Source: Lactobacillus sp. ESL0684
GTDB lineage: Bacteria > Bacillota > Bacilli > Lactobacillales > Lactobacillaceae
Length of the DNA: 64,000 nucleotides
Direction: 5' to 3'
Assembly: GCF_029392675.1 (NCBI RefSeq)
Contig: NZ_CP113941.1
Location: 298,001 to 362,000 of the forward strand
In this document: positions 44,398-53,275 of the stretch, piece by piece
Position numbering within the stretch: position 1 is the first letter of the stretch
How the letters are laid out: every line of letters starts with the position of its first letter
Translations under genes and position numbers: made by a program
The notes under the pieces: model-generated
The model's database searches: none
What the model saw: the letters and a program-made list of their open reading frames with translations, nothing else
Told to the model about the DNA's origin: nothing

Positions 44398-45691
44398 ATG
44401 CTAATAACACAAAGTTTTGTAATTCTGCTAAAGTGCTGATTTTGACATCAAATAATAACTGGGCATAGTTTTGAGGATTGCTAGCAATTTGTTTTAGATT
44501 AACTAAAAAGTCGCCATTCTGGTGGATTAAATAATTAATTAGCGGATGAAACGGCTTGATTCCCAGCATTACGCAGATATTATTATCTATAACTATAAAA
44601 TTATCTGTGGCACGCAAATAGCCAATTGGAGACTGTGGCTTGAGCGCTTCAAAAACGATAACACCACCCTTGTGTAAAACTTCTGTAAGTAATTGCGTTG
44701 AATTGTTAATAGCAAAAGTTTTAAAGCGTTCGTTATTTTGGTAGATGAGCCAGTCAGTTAAATTATTATTTTCTTCGCAATAAAAGTTTCTAGGTAATAG
44801 CTCAAATTGGTTGTAATATTGATAATCTGGATAAAATTTACTACTTTTAATTAAATCATTATCACCTAAATTTAGCTGCTGCAGTAATTCAATGAAGTAA
44901 GCCAAGTAATATCTAAATCCCGGTGTTGTTAGGTTAATCAGCACTCTTTTTAGCGCATCATATTCAGCTGCTTCGCGGTATTTTGGCGCACAGTTACTGA
45001 TTAAATCTCGATATGCTGTAAAAATATCAAACAACCGTGGATTACGGTATGAAGTTGTAGTGCTGTTTGCGTGTTTATAGTAATTATAAAGCGGCTCAGG
45101 GATGTAAGATAGCTTGTGGCAATGACTAATAATCGGAATGATAAGATCTAAATCTTCGTAAATCATCTGTTTAAAATGGTATTTTTGCCAAATTTCACGG
45201 CGATATAATTTGTTCCAGGAATACGAATTATTTTGGGCTTCGGTAATATATTGGGCAATGTCAATCAAGCCTTCAGTACTAGGTAAACTACGCACGTCTT
45301 GCTCGTAGCCCTCTTCCACCCAAACTTTGTGTACATCGCAAACTGCGATATCACTTTGATATTTATTGATATTACGGTATAAGCTGGATAAATAATTTGG
45401 TTCTACCCAATCATCAGCGTCAGTAAAGCCAATAAATTTACCTTTGGCTTGTTTTAGCCCAGTATTTCTAGCCAGTCCTTGTCCCTGATTAGTCTGGTGA
45501 ATAACTTTGATTTTGTTTCTATTTTTTGCTTGAAAAGCTTGCGCAATCTCTAATGTTTGGTCTTGGCTACCATCGTCAACCACAATTATTTCGTAATCTT
45601 GGTTAAAGTCCTGCTTAATTAGGGATGTTAAACAGCGAGCTAGTAGCTTTTCTTCGTTATACGCGGCAACAATAATTGAAATTTCAGTCAT
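44396..45691 (-). CDS. Family 2 glycosyltransferase
   Basis: 431 residues. GT-A fold with SIIVAAYNEEKLLARCL at the N-terminus, the nucleotide-sugar DDGSQDQTL and the metal DXD-type TDADDWV (about 90-96). The C-terminal 200 residues are unassigned and may bind the acceptor. It would build a cell-surface glycan or teichoic acid decoration, but no capsule cluster surrounds it. Start ATG at 45691 with GAGGAA upstream; a longer in-frame extension lacks a ribosome site. Confidence 0.88.
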   Translation of the reverse strand: MTEISIIVAAYNEEKLLARCLTSLIKQDFNQDYEIIVVDDGSQDQTLEIAQAFQAKNRNKIKVIHQTNQGQGLARNTGLKQAKGKFIGFTDADDWVEPNYLSSLYRNINKYQSDIAVCDVHKVWVEEGYEQDVRSLPSTEGLIDIAQYITEAQNNSYSWNKLYRREIWQKYHFKQMIYEDLDLIIPIISHCHKLSYIPEPLYNYYKHANSTTTSYRNPRLFDIFTAYRDLISNCAPKYREAAEYDALKRVLINLTTPGFRYYLAYFIELLQQLNLGDNDLIKSSKFYPDYQYYNQFELLPRNFYCEENNNLTDWLIYQNNERFKTFAINNSTQLLTEVLHKGGVIVFEALKPQSPIGYLRATDNFIVIDNNICVMLGIKPFHPLINYLIHQNGDFLVNLKQIASNPQNYAQLLFDVKISTLAELQNFVLLA

Positions 45692-45767
45692 AGCAATTCC
45701 TCTCAATACTTTATCCATAATATACCTGATTTTGATACGCGATACTACATTTTGTTGGTGTTGCTTG

Positions 45768-45833
45768 TTTTTGCATGAAAATGCATATTTTTGCACGAAA
45801 ATGATTGCTTTTGAAGCTGGAACCGAATACAAT
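45768..45833 (+). promoter_or_regulatory. fru promoter with two tandem FruR-type sites
   Basis: TTTTTGCATGAAAATG (45768-45783) and TTTTTGCACGAAAATG (45788-45803) are 20 bp apart, two helical turns, so on the same DNA face. TTGCTT (45805-45810), 17 bp, TACAAT (45828-45833) follows. The repeats probably bind the DeoR-type FruR. Confidence 0.7.
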
Positions 45834-45852
45834 ATTGGATGAGGTGAAAGTG

Positions 45853-46611
45853 ATGCTAACACAAGAGCGGCAAAATTTGATTGAAAATTATGTTAATCAG
45901 CACGGACTGTGTCAAGTCGGTGATCTTTGCCAATTGACTACGACATCGGAATCTACGATTCGTCGTGACTTGAATCAGCTGGAAGAAAAAGGCTTGCTTA
46001 AGCGAGTTCATGGTGGAGCCCAGTCTGTTAAAAAGTTTGCTCATGATGTGTCGCAGCATATTCGCTTTAGTTTGAATCACGAGGAAAAGGTCTTGCTTGC
46101 CAGATATGCTGCCGAACATTATGTCCATGAAAATGATTATATTTTTATGGATGCAGGAACAAGTGTCTATGAAATGGTGCCATTTTTGGCAGATATTCCA
46201 GGGATTACGGTGGTAACTAATGGCCTAGAAACAGCCTTAGGGGCCCTTAATCACGGGATTAATACGTTGCTTTTGGGTGGACGAGTTAAGTCAGATACAC
46301 ATGCGGCAGTAGGACAAGCAGCTATCGAGCAGCTGGAGTCAATGAACTTTGCTGCTAGCTTTGTTGGGACTAATGGCTTAGATGAACATGGTAAATTGAC
46401 TACACCTGATCCTGAAGAAGCAGCAATTAAGAAACTTGAAATTAAACAGGCACAGCAGGCTTATGTTTTGGCAGATATTTCTAAAATTGGTGAACGTAAT
46501 TTTGCAGTATTTGCAGATGTTAGCCAATTAATCGTGATTACGCCAGAGTTAAATGCTCGGCATAAACAATTATTACCAACAAAAATTAATTTAGAGGAGG
46601 TCAAAGGATGA
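45853..46611 (+). CDS. fruR: DeoR-family fructose operon repressor
   Basis: 252 residues: N-terminal DeoR HTH (QVGDLCQLTTTSESTIRRDLNQLEEKGLLKRVHGGA) and C-terminal sugar-phosphate sensor with the DAGTSVYEM and GLETALG motifs. The effector is probably fructose-1-phosphate. ATG at 45853 with GAGGTGAAAG upstream; the stop overlaps fruK by 4 nt (ATGA). Confidence 0.92.
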   Translation: MLTQERQNLIENYVNQHGLCQVGDLCQLTTTSESTIRRDLNQLEEKGLLKRVHGGAQSVKKFAHDVSQHIRFSLNHEEKVLLARYAAEHYVHENDYIFMDAGTSVYEMVPFLADIPGITVVTNGLETALGALNHGINTLLLGGRVKSDTHAAVGQAAIEQLESMNFAASFVGTNGLDEHGKLTTPDPEEAAIKKLEIKQAQQAYVLADISKIGERNFAVFADVSQLIVITPELNARHKQLLPTKINLEEVKG

Positions 46612-47522
46612 TCTATACAGTTACGGTCAATCCAGCCTTGGATTATGTCATTCAAATGGAACAACTAGATTGGGGTGAAGTCAATCGCAGCAATAATTGT
46701 TCGTTTCTGGCAGGGGGTAAAGGAATTAATGTTTCGCAAATCCTTAATCAGCTGGGAGTTGACAATACTGCTTGGGGCTTTATTGGCGGTTTTACTGGTA
46801 AAGAATTAGTGCGCCAAGTCAATCAGCGCCGGATTGTCAGCGACTTTGTTACCATATCAGACGCTACCAGGGTCAATGTTAAACTGCACGCTGGTAAGGA
46901 AACTGAAATCAATGCAGCTGGGCCGACGATTACTAAACAGGAAATTCTTGCTTTTGAGGATCGGTTAAATGTATTGCAAAAAGGCGATATTGTGGTGTTA
47001 AGTGGCTCACTAGCGCCAAGTTTGCCAGTAGACTTTTATCAACAATTATTGCCTACGATTAAAGCAGCGGGGGCGGAATTTGTAATTGATACAACAGGTC
47101 AGGCGTTACTTGACACGCTTAGCTATCGACCACTGGTTATTAAGCCTAATCATCATGAGTTAGCTGAGCTGTTTAACACGACTTTTAATTCAGATGCGGA
47201 GATGCTCAATGCGGCACGTAAACTTCTTGATTTAGGAGCACAGAACGTGATGGTTTCAATGGCTGGTAGTGGTGGTTATCTAGTCACGGCTAAACATGCT
47301 TATCATGCTAATGCCGCGGTTGGCACGGCTGTTAACTCAGTTGGTGCTGGCGACTCGATGATTGCTGGTTTTGTTGGTACTTATGTCCAAGCTGGTGATC
47401 TGAGTGAATGTTTCAAAATGGGAATGGCTTGCGGGGCAGCCACTGCTTTTACTAAAGATATTGCTATCAAAAGTCAAATTGATGCAGTTTTACCACAAAT
47501 TACAGTAGAACAAATTTCATAA
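46608..47522 (+). CDS. fruK: 1-phosphofructokinase
   Basis: 304 residues. PfkB-family kinase that makes fructose-1,6-bisphosphate. N-terminal VTVNPALDYVIQM, glycine-rich AGGKGINVSQILNQLG (about 36-51) and catalytic NSVGAGDSMIAGF (about 241-253). Translationally coupled to fruR and followed by fruA. Confidence 0.95.
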   Translation: MIYTVTVNPALDYVIQMEQLDWGEVNRSNNCSFLAGGKGINVSQILNQLGVDNTAWGFIGGFTGKELVRQVNQRRIVSDFVTISDATRVNVKLHAGKETEINAAGPTITKQEILAFEDRLNVLQKGDIVVLSGSLAPSLPVDFYQQLLPTIKAAGAEFVIDTTGQALLDTLSYRPLVIKPNHHELAELFNTTFNSDAEMLNAARKLLDLGAQNVMVSMAGSGGYLVTAKHAYHANAAVGTAVNSVGAGDSMIAGFVGTYVQAGDLSECFKMGMACGAATAFTKDIAIKSQIDAVLPQITVEQIS

Positions 47523-47540
47523 AGTATAAGGGGAACAATA

Positions 47541-49484
47541 ATGGAAATTAAAGATATTTTAGCTCCTGAATCCATGATTATGTCGCTAAAAGCGACTAAC
47601 AAGGAAGATGCAATTAAGGAGATGGCTGATTTAGAAGTCAAAACCGGAATTGTTAATGATGAAGACGAGTTCATCAAGTCGATTTGGGAACGTGAACACG
47701 AATCTACTACGGGAATTGGTGATGGCATTGCAATGCCACACGCGCGTAACAAGTCGATTAATAAGGCGCGAGTCTTGTTTGCTAAGAGTAAGCAAGGGAT
47801 TGACTTTGACGCACTTGATGGTCAGCCAGTCTACTTGTTCTTCATGATTAGCGCGCCAGCTGGTGCTGATAATACGCACTTAGAAGCTTTGGCTAAGTTA
47901 TCTGGTCTTTTAGTTGATCCAGAGTTAGTAAGTATGCTGAAAAAGGCGCAAACACCTACAGAAGTAATCGATCTATTTGAACAGGCAGAAGCGCAAAAAG
48001 ATGCGGAACAGGTCGAGGCTGAAAAGGCAGCTGCTAATGATTCGTTAGATAAGCCATTAATTGTTGGTGTCACCGGCTGTATTAATGGGATTGCTCATAC
48101 TTATATGGCACAGGAAGCTTTGATTAAGGCTGGTAAGCAACTGGGTGCCAATGTTCGAATTGAAACTAACGGCTCTGAAGGTGTTAAGGATAAGCTAACT
48201 GCGGCTGAAATTAAGCAAGCTAAAGGTGTAGTTATCGCGTCTGATAAAAAAGTCGACATGCCACGTTTCGATGGTAAGCCGCTGATTAAGCGTCCAGTAG
48301 TTGATGGAATCAATAAACCAGATGAGCTAGTCGAAGATATTTTACAAGATAAAGCTGGGATCTATCATTCTGATGAAAAAGTTGCTGCTGAATCAGAAGG
48401 TGGTAAGCAGAGCTTTTGGAATTCTATTTATCAAAACCTAATGAATGGTGTTTCCCATATGTTGCCGTTTGTTATCGGTGGCGGAATTTTGATGGCAATT
48501 TCCTTCATTGTGGAAAACTATGCAGGTGGACCAAAATCTCCAGCCTTTATCTTTTTGAACAATGCGGGGAACATGGCGTTTGCCTTCATGGTACCAATTC
48601 TATCTGGTTATATTGCTGAATCAATTGGCGATTTACCGGCCTTAATGCCTGGTTTTGTCGGTGGTTTTATGGCCACTGTTTATAGTGGTGCTTACGGTGG
48701 ATCGTATGTGGCTAACGTTTTAAGTAATGCCAAGTCACCAGCTGGATTCTTGGGCGGGTTAGCCTCTGGTTTCCTTGCTGGTTATATCGTAGTTGGACTA
48801 AAGAAATTATGTGCCAAAATGCCTAAATCACTTGAAGGTATGAAGCCAATGTTGATTTACCCAATTTTGAGTTTGTTGCTAATTGCTTTGGTAATGTACT
48901 ATGTAATCAACCCAATCTTTAGTTCAATCAACTTTGCGATTACTAACTTCTTGAATCAAATGGGTACAGGAAATCTGGTAGTCTTAACCACCATTCTAGC
49001 TGGAATGATGTCAATTGATATGGGTGGACCTTTCAACAAGGCTGCGTATGTCTTTGCTTCAGGTGCTTTTGCTAATGATCCTAATTCTAAAGTGGCAGCT
49101 GTAATGATGGCAGCTGTAATGGTTGGTGGTATGGTACCACCGCTAGCAACCGCTATTGGTACGACCTTCTTTAAGAATAAGTTTACTGAAGATGAGCGTC
49201 GGGCAGGTGTTACTAACTGGATTTTGGGCTTCTCATTCATTACCGAAGGAGTAATTCCGTTCGCTGCGGCTGATGCTGCGCATGTTATTCCATCATGTAT
49301 CGCTGGCTCTGCTGTTGGTGGAGCATTAGTTGGCATGTGGCGCATTGGAGTTCCTGCACCACACGGTGGTCTATGGGTATCGCCGCTGGCCAATCATATC
49401 TTGCTTTACTTTGTGGCGACCATTATCGGTGCAATTGTTGCAGGGGTAATTCTCGGCTTGTGGAAAAAACCGGTGGAAAAATAA
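47541..49484 (+). CDS. fruA: PTS fructose transporter EIIABC
   Basis: 647 residues in A-B-C order: EIIA active His in AMPHARNKS (about 68), EIIB active Cys in GVTGCINGIAHTYMA (about 180), then EIIC with eight or nine TM segments from about 300. Imports fructose as fructose-1-phosphate, matching fruK. Confidence 0.95.
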   Translation: MEIKDILAPESMIMSLKATNKEDAIKEMADLEVKTGIVNDEDEFIKSIWEREHESTTGIGDGIAMPHARNKSINKARVLFAKSKQGIDFDALDGQPVYLFFMISAPAGADNTHLEALAKLSGLLVDPELVSMLKKAQTPTEVIDLFEQAEAQKDAEQVEAEKAAANDSLDKPLIVGVTGCINGIAHTYMAQEALIKAGKQLGANVRIETNGSEGVKDKLTAAEIKQAKGVVIASDKKVDMPRFDGKPLIKRPVVDGINKPDELVEDILQDKAGIYHSDEKVAAESEGGKQSFWNSIYQNLMNGVSHMLPFVIGGGILMAISFIVENYAGGPKSPAFIFLNNAGNMAFAFMVPILSGYIAESIGDLPALMPGFVGGFMATVYSGAYGGSYVANVLSNAKSPAGFLGGLASGFLAGYIVVGLKKLCAKMPKSLEGMKPMLIYPILSLLLIALVMYYVINPIFSSINFAITNFLNQMGTGNLVVLTTILAGMMSIDMGGPFNKAAYVFASGAFANDPNSKVAAVMMAAVMVGGMVPPLATAIGTTFFKNKFTEDERRAGVTNWILGFSFITEGVIPFAAADAAHVIPSCIAGSAVGGALVGMWRIGVPAPHGGLWVSPLANHILLYFVATIIGAIVAGVILGLWKKPVEK

Positions 49485-49500
49485 TTTTTAGATAAAAGTA

Positions 49501-49536
49501 AAAAAGCTTATCGACTAGTTGTTGATAAGCTTTTTT
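49501..49536 (+). terminator. Terminator of the fru operon
   Basis: AAAAAGCTTATC/GATAAGCTTTTTT hairpin. Confidence 0.88.
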
Positions 49537-49622
49537 GTGTTATTGGCTAAAAAGAATCATCAGATAGCTTATGGTAAACTTAGAAGGAAGGTTTTTGTTA
49601 AACAATTACTAGGGGAGTATGA

Positions 49623-51440
49623 ATGAAACGAAAATTATTAAAAGCTGGGAATTTCCTAATTCTAATTTTAGGGCTACTTTTTTTATCAACAACGGTTAAA
49701 GCTGACGATATTGATTACGATATTACTAACTTGAATGTTATTGCTAGGGTGCAAACAAACGGCTCATTGAAGATTAAGCAGCAAGTTACTTATGACTTTG
49801 ATGATGACGCGCATGGTGTTTATTACCAACAAAACTTAGCTAAAGGGCAAGAATTAACTAACTTAAAAATTAAGATTAAAGCTGATGATGCTAAAGAAAC
49901 GGCCAACCATAGTTACACTTTAGCTTCTGCTAATAATACTTACAAGATTAAGTTATTTCATCAGATTGCTGCTGATAGTAAATTTCGAGTAACCTACTAT
50001 TATACGATTACGAATGCGATCACCAATTATCGCGATATTGCTCGCCTGAATTTTATGATTGTTGGTGATGGCTGGGATGAAGATCTTGATAATGTTCGTG
50101 CACAAGTACTGTTTCCTGGGAAAATCAACAAGTTACAGGCATGGGCTCATGGTCCTCTTGATGGTTATACTAAGGTGCAGCCTGACCAAGGCAAGATCAC
50201 AATGACAGCTAAAAACTTGGATAAAGATCGCGGAATTGAAGTTGACACGATCTTTCCACCAGCCGTAACTAAGGCTAATCGCAAGCGGGTTGACAAGAAT
50301 AAGCGGCAAGCTGTCTTAAAGCAGGAACGGAATTTAGCTCGTCAAGCCAATCAGGAACTTAAAAAAGTTCGTCAACGTCTAAGACTGTGGTATATAGTTG
50401 GCTGGCTACTAGTTATTGGCGGAATTGGTTTAAGTGGTTTAGCAATTTATCGTGGTCTTAGAGCTCAGCGGTTTGGAACTTTTCCACAGAAGATAAATGA
50501 TTTGGTGCATAACTATGAAATACCAACTGTAAATCCGGTTGCTGCCCAAGTTCTGGATACAGCTAAGGAGCCAGATAGTAAGGCATTTACAGCTTATTTG
50601 CTCGATTTGGTTAGGCAAAAACGTCTAGAGTTAACTAGTTATCAGAGAAAACGCAAAACATATTATCGGATTAGCCTAGTTGATGAAGAGCTACTCAAGC
50701 AGGATAAGTTGCTCAAGTTTTTGTTTAATAAGGTGGGAGATAAAAAATCTTTTACTACCTATGGTCTACGTAAATATAAAAAGGATGATTTGGGTCGCAG
50801 TTTTAGTAGGTGGCAAACCAGGCAGCGCAATCTTGTTAAAGGTAAAGGACTTCTTTCGACGCGTTATGAGAATAAGCTTGATAATCTTAAGACAACGGTA
50901 GGCAGTCTGAGTCTTTTAAGCATGGTTTGCTTGGTGCTTGGTCTAATCTTTTTCCATTTTCAATTGCAGAAAATGATTACGTTAATTTGCCTGCCAATAT
51001 TACTGATTGCTGACATAATTGTTTATCTAGTAGCAATTGAGCGAATCGCTATTTATACCAAAAAAGGTGCAGAAGTGACTAATCAAGTTCGTGGTTTTAA
51101 AAAGATGCTGCAGGATATTGGGCAATTTAAGATGAAGGATGTTGGTGACCTAATCTTATGGGAACAGATCATGCCCTATGCGGTTAGCTTTAGCTTGTCC
51201 AAACGAGTGCTTAAACAATTAAAGATTGAGTTTGACCTAGATCGATTGGATAATAATGATAGTTTGTACTTTGGATATTACTCCTCTTACTATACTGGTC
51301 TTAGTTTTGAAGCAGCATTTCAAAGTAGCTTTGAAAAGAGTGTTTCACATTATTCTTCGTCATCATCGGGCTCAAGTGGCGGCTTTTCAGGTGGTTCCAG
51401 CGGCGGGTTTGGTGGCGGCTCCGGTGGAGGTGCCTTTTAG
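49623..51440 (+). CDS. DUF2207 membrane protein with Gly/Ser-rich tail
   Basis: 605 residues. Signal peptide 1-27, an extracellular beta-rich DUF2207 domain (about 28-215), a charged coiled stretch (220-255), one TM (about 257-277), a cytoplasmic winged-helix-like part, two further TMs (about 430-475), and a low-complexity C-terminus of repeated GG/SSGG ending GGGAF. This is the standard DUF2207 layout. Function unknown. Single gene converging with zur. Confidence 0.88.
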   Translation: MKRKLLKAGNFLILILGLLFLSTTVKADDIDYDITNLNVIARVQTNGSLKIKQQVTYDFDDDAHGVYYQQNLAKGQELTNLKIKIKADDAKETANHSYTLASANNTYKIKLFHQIAADSKFRVTYYYTITNAITNYRDIARLNFMIVGDGWDEDLDNVRAQVLFPGKINKLQAWAHGPLDGYTKVQPDQGKITMTAKNLDKDRGIEVDTIFPPAVTKANRKRVDKNKRQAVLKQERNLARQANQELKKVRQRLRLWYIVGWLLVIGGIGLSGLAIYRGLRAQRFGTFPQKINDLVHNYEIPTVNPVAAQVLDTAKEPDSKAFTAYLLDLVRQKRLELTSYQRKRKTYYRISLVDEELLKQDKLLKFLFNKVGDKKSFTTYGLRKYKKDDLGRSFSRWQTRQRNLVKGKGLLSTRYENKLDNLKTTVGSLSLLSMVCLVLGLIFFHFQLQKMITLICLPILLIADIIVYLVAIERIAIYTKKGAEVTNQVRGFKKMLQDIGQFKMKDVGDLILWEQIMPYAVSFSLSKRVLKQLKIEFDLDRLDNNDSLYFGYYSSYYTGLSFEAAFQSSFEKSVSHYSSSSSGSSGGFSGGSSGGFGGGSGGGAF

Positions 51441-51447
51441 CGAAGTT

Positions 51448-51485
51448 AAAAAAGTAGAGTAGCAAATGCGCTACTCTACTTTTTT
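51448..51485. terminator. Bidirectional terminator
   Basis: AAAAAAGTAGAGTAGC/GCTACTCTACTTTTTT; the zur stop codon lies inside it. Confidence 0.88.
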
Positions 51486-51911
51486 ACTGTCCAATTGACA
51501 CTGATTGCAAATGCCATGAACTTCAACTTGATAATCGTTAATTTTAAAACCAGTTAACTGCATTTGGGCTTTAGTAAAGTCAGGTAGTGGCAGTTCGATT
51601 GTCCGCCCGCATTCCTCACAGATAAAATGGCTATGATTAGCGGAAATAAAGTCACATTGAAATTTAACTCGCAAACCGCTGGCAAACATTTTAGTTTCTA
51701 AAATACCAATTTCTTGCATTTCTTTGACGTTGCGGTAAATCGTGTCATGACTCATTTTGGGAAAATGCTGACGTAAGTGCTTGTCAAGCTGGGTTAAGGA
51801 AAGATAGTAGTCTTCATGATTGTATAAATAAGTCAATATTTCTTGTCGTTGCTTGGTTAACTTATAGTGATTCTTTTTTAAAATATTTAGTGCGATTGCT
51901 AATTTGTCCAT
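51471..51911 (-). CDS. zur: Fur-family zinc uptake regulator
   Basis: 146 residues. The HTH region LSLTQLDKHLRQHFPKMSHD leads into TIYRNVKEMQEIGILE. The structural zinc CxxC pairs are CEEC and CNQC, and NHSHFIC supplies His ligands. HDTIYRN...GILET and CDF...HSHFIC resemble Zur rather than PerR. The ATG at 51911 has GAAGG 9 nt away; 51920 is also possible but has no spacing. Divergent from a zinc ABC operon with matching operator sites. Confidence 0.88.
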   Translation of the reverse strand: MDKLAIALNILKKNHYKLTKQRQEILTYLYNHEDYYLSLTQLDKHLRQHFPKMSHDTIYRNVKEMQEIGILETKMFASGLRVKFQCDFISANHSHFICEECGRTIELPLPDFTKAQMQLTGFKINDYQVEVHGICNQCQLDSKKVE

Positions 51912-52120
51912 CAAATTCATCCTTCAAAGTGTTTGGGCCTAATAGTTAAGCAATATTAGTTTACCACCTTTGCTGGTAAAAAAACTAATATTCAATTAAC
52001 ATAATTTTAGCTTGACTGGGAAAAGCTAGCGTAACTAGCTACAAATCGGATAAATTACGTTTAACTAATTGCTTATCTGGCTTGATTATTTTGGTAAAAT
52101 AAATTACTTTCAAAAAATGA

Positions 52121-52194
52121 TTGACAATTGTATTACGATAATTTATATTTAAATCGTACTAATTACGTTTAATAAAAGTAACTAGTACGATTTA
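52121..52194 (+). promoter_or_regulatory. Zinc operon promoter and Zur operator
   Basis: TTGACA (52121-52126), 17 bp, TATATT (52144-52149). Immediately downstream a perfect 12-bp inverted repeat TAAATCGTACTA/TAGTACGATTTA (52150-52161/52183-52194) encloses a box close to the Bacillus Zur consensus (TCGTACT-A-ATTACGT, 52154-52168). A second half-site ATTACGAT lies in the spacer. The rest of the 51912-52360 gap holds a leader of about 165 nt with a second TATAAT at 52253-52258 but no gene I can support. Confidence 0.75.
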
Positions 52195-52360
52195 TTTAAC
52201 TGAAATCAGTTAGCTGAAACAAGTAGGTTCTAAGATTTTGTTGTTTTTAGTGTATAATATTGTTAACTATAAGTAGATTTTGAAGTTATGAAATTACGCT
52301 AATTTGTTAGTTAGTAATTTTATTAGATGGATTACTACTTGGAAAAGGATATCTAGATTA

Positions 52361-53257
52361 ATGAGAAAAAAGATCAAGTTGAAATTATTGCCCTTAGTTG
52401 TTGTTTTGGGGACAATGCTCTTAACTTTGAGTGGCTGCACAGGCAATACCGATTCCAGTCACCAGCATGACCAAATTTCGATTGTCACCACAACGAATAT
52501 CTATGCCGATATTGCGCAAAATATTGTTGGTAAATACGGAAAAGCAGAGCCAATCATTGATAAAGCAAGCATGGATCCACATGATTTTGAGCCTAAGACT
52601 AATGATGCCAAGAAATTATCTAATGCAGATTTGGTTGTTGCTAATGGCTTAGGTTACGATAGCTGGATGAATAAGCTGGCTTCGTCGGTCGACAAAAAAC
52701 CAATCTTAGTTGGTGAAGATGTAATGGGATTAGCTAAAAACGCTAATCCACATATTTGGTATAGTTTAACTATGCCTACCAAGTATGTTAATTATTTAGT
52801 TAAAAAACTGAGTAAAAAAGACCCTAAACACCGCGACTATTATCAAGCTAATGCAGATAAATATTTAGCTAAAATTACCAAAGTCAAAAAGCTAGCGGAT
52901 AAAATAGATGGTACTAAACACAAACCAGTTTATGTTAGCGAGCCTGTCTTTGATTATGCGCTGCAAGCATCGGGTTTGAAAGTGGCCAATCAAGACTTTG
53001 AAAAAGCTATTGAAAACGAAACTGATCCAAGTCCGGCAACTATTCAAAAGATGACGACGGGGATAAAGGAACATAAAATTGCGTTTTTCGTCAATAATAC
53101 GCAAGCCACCAGTCCAGTAGTTAATAACTTTGTCAAACAGGCGAAAAAAAGTAATGTTCCAGTTTTAGAAGTAAGAGAGACTATTCCTGATAAAACCACT
53201 TATCTTGAGTGGCTAACTGATAATTATCAGAAACTAGCCAAAATTGTGCAAAAATAG
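52361..53257 (+). CDS. Zinc ABC transporter substrate-binding lipoprotein (AdcA/ZnuA-like)
   Basis: 298 residues with lipobox LSGC, Cys26. Cluster A-I (SBP_bac_9) fold with metal His residues in DPHDFEP and NPHIWYS and an Asp/Glu site near the C-terminus. Captures Zn (or Mn) outside the membrane. Zur operator, adjacent zur and zinc-type permease favour zinc. The upstream TTG at 52304 lacks a ribosome site. First gene of the operon. Confidence 0.9.
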   Translation: MRKKIKLKLLPLVVVLGTMLLTLSGCTGNTDSSHQHDQISIVTTTNIYADIAQNIVGKYGKAEPIIDKASMDPHDFEPKTNDAKKLSNADLVVANGLGYDSWMNKLASSVDKKPILVGEDVMGLAKNANPHIWYSLTMPTKYVNYLVKKLSKKDPKHRDYYQANADKYLAKITKVKKLADKIDGTKHKPVYVSEPVFDYALQASGLKVANQDFEKAIENETDPSPATIQKMTTGIKEHKIAFFVNNTQATSPVVNNFVKQAKKSNVPVLEVRETIPDKTTYLEWLTDNYQKLAKIVQK

Positions 53258-53275
53258 TCAAAAGAGGAAATAACA

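Noticed and set aside
47631-48313. Several antisense ORFs within fruA
   Set aside because: Shadows of a long conserved gene; serine/alanine-rich translations are typical of antisense frames.
51471-51911. PerR peroxide sensor
   Set aside because: The motif layout resembles Zur and the divergent operon is a zinc-type ABC transporter with Zur-like boxes.
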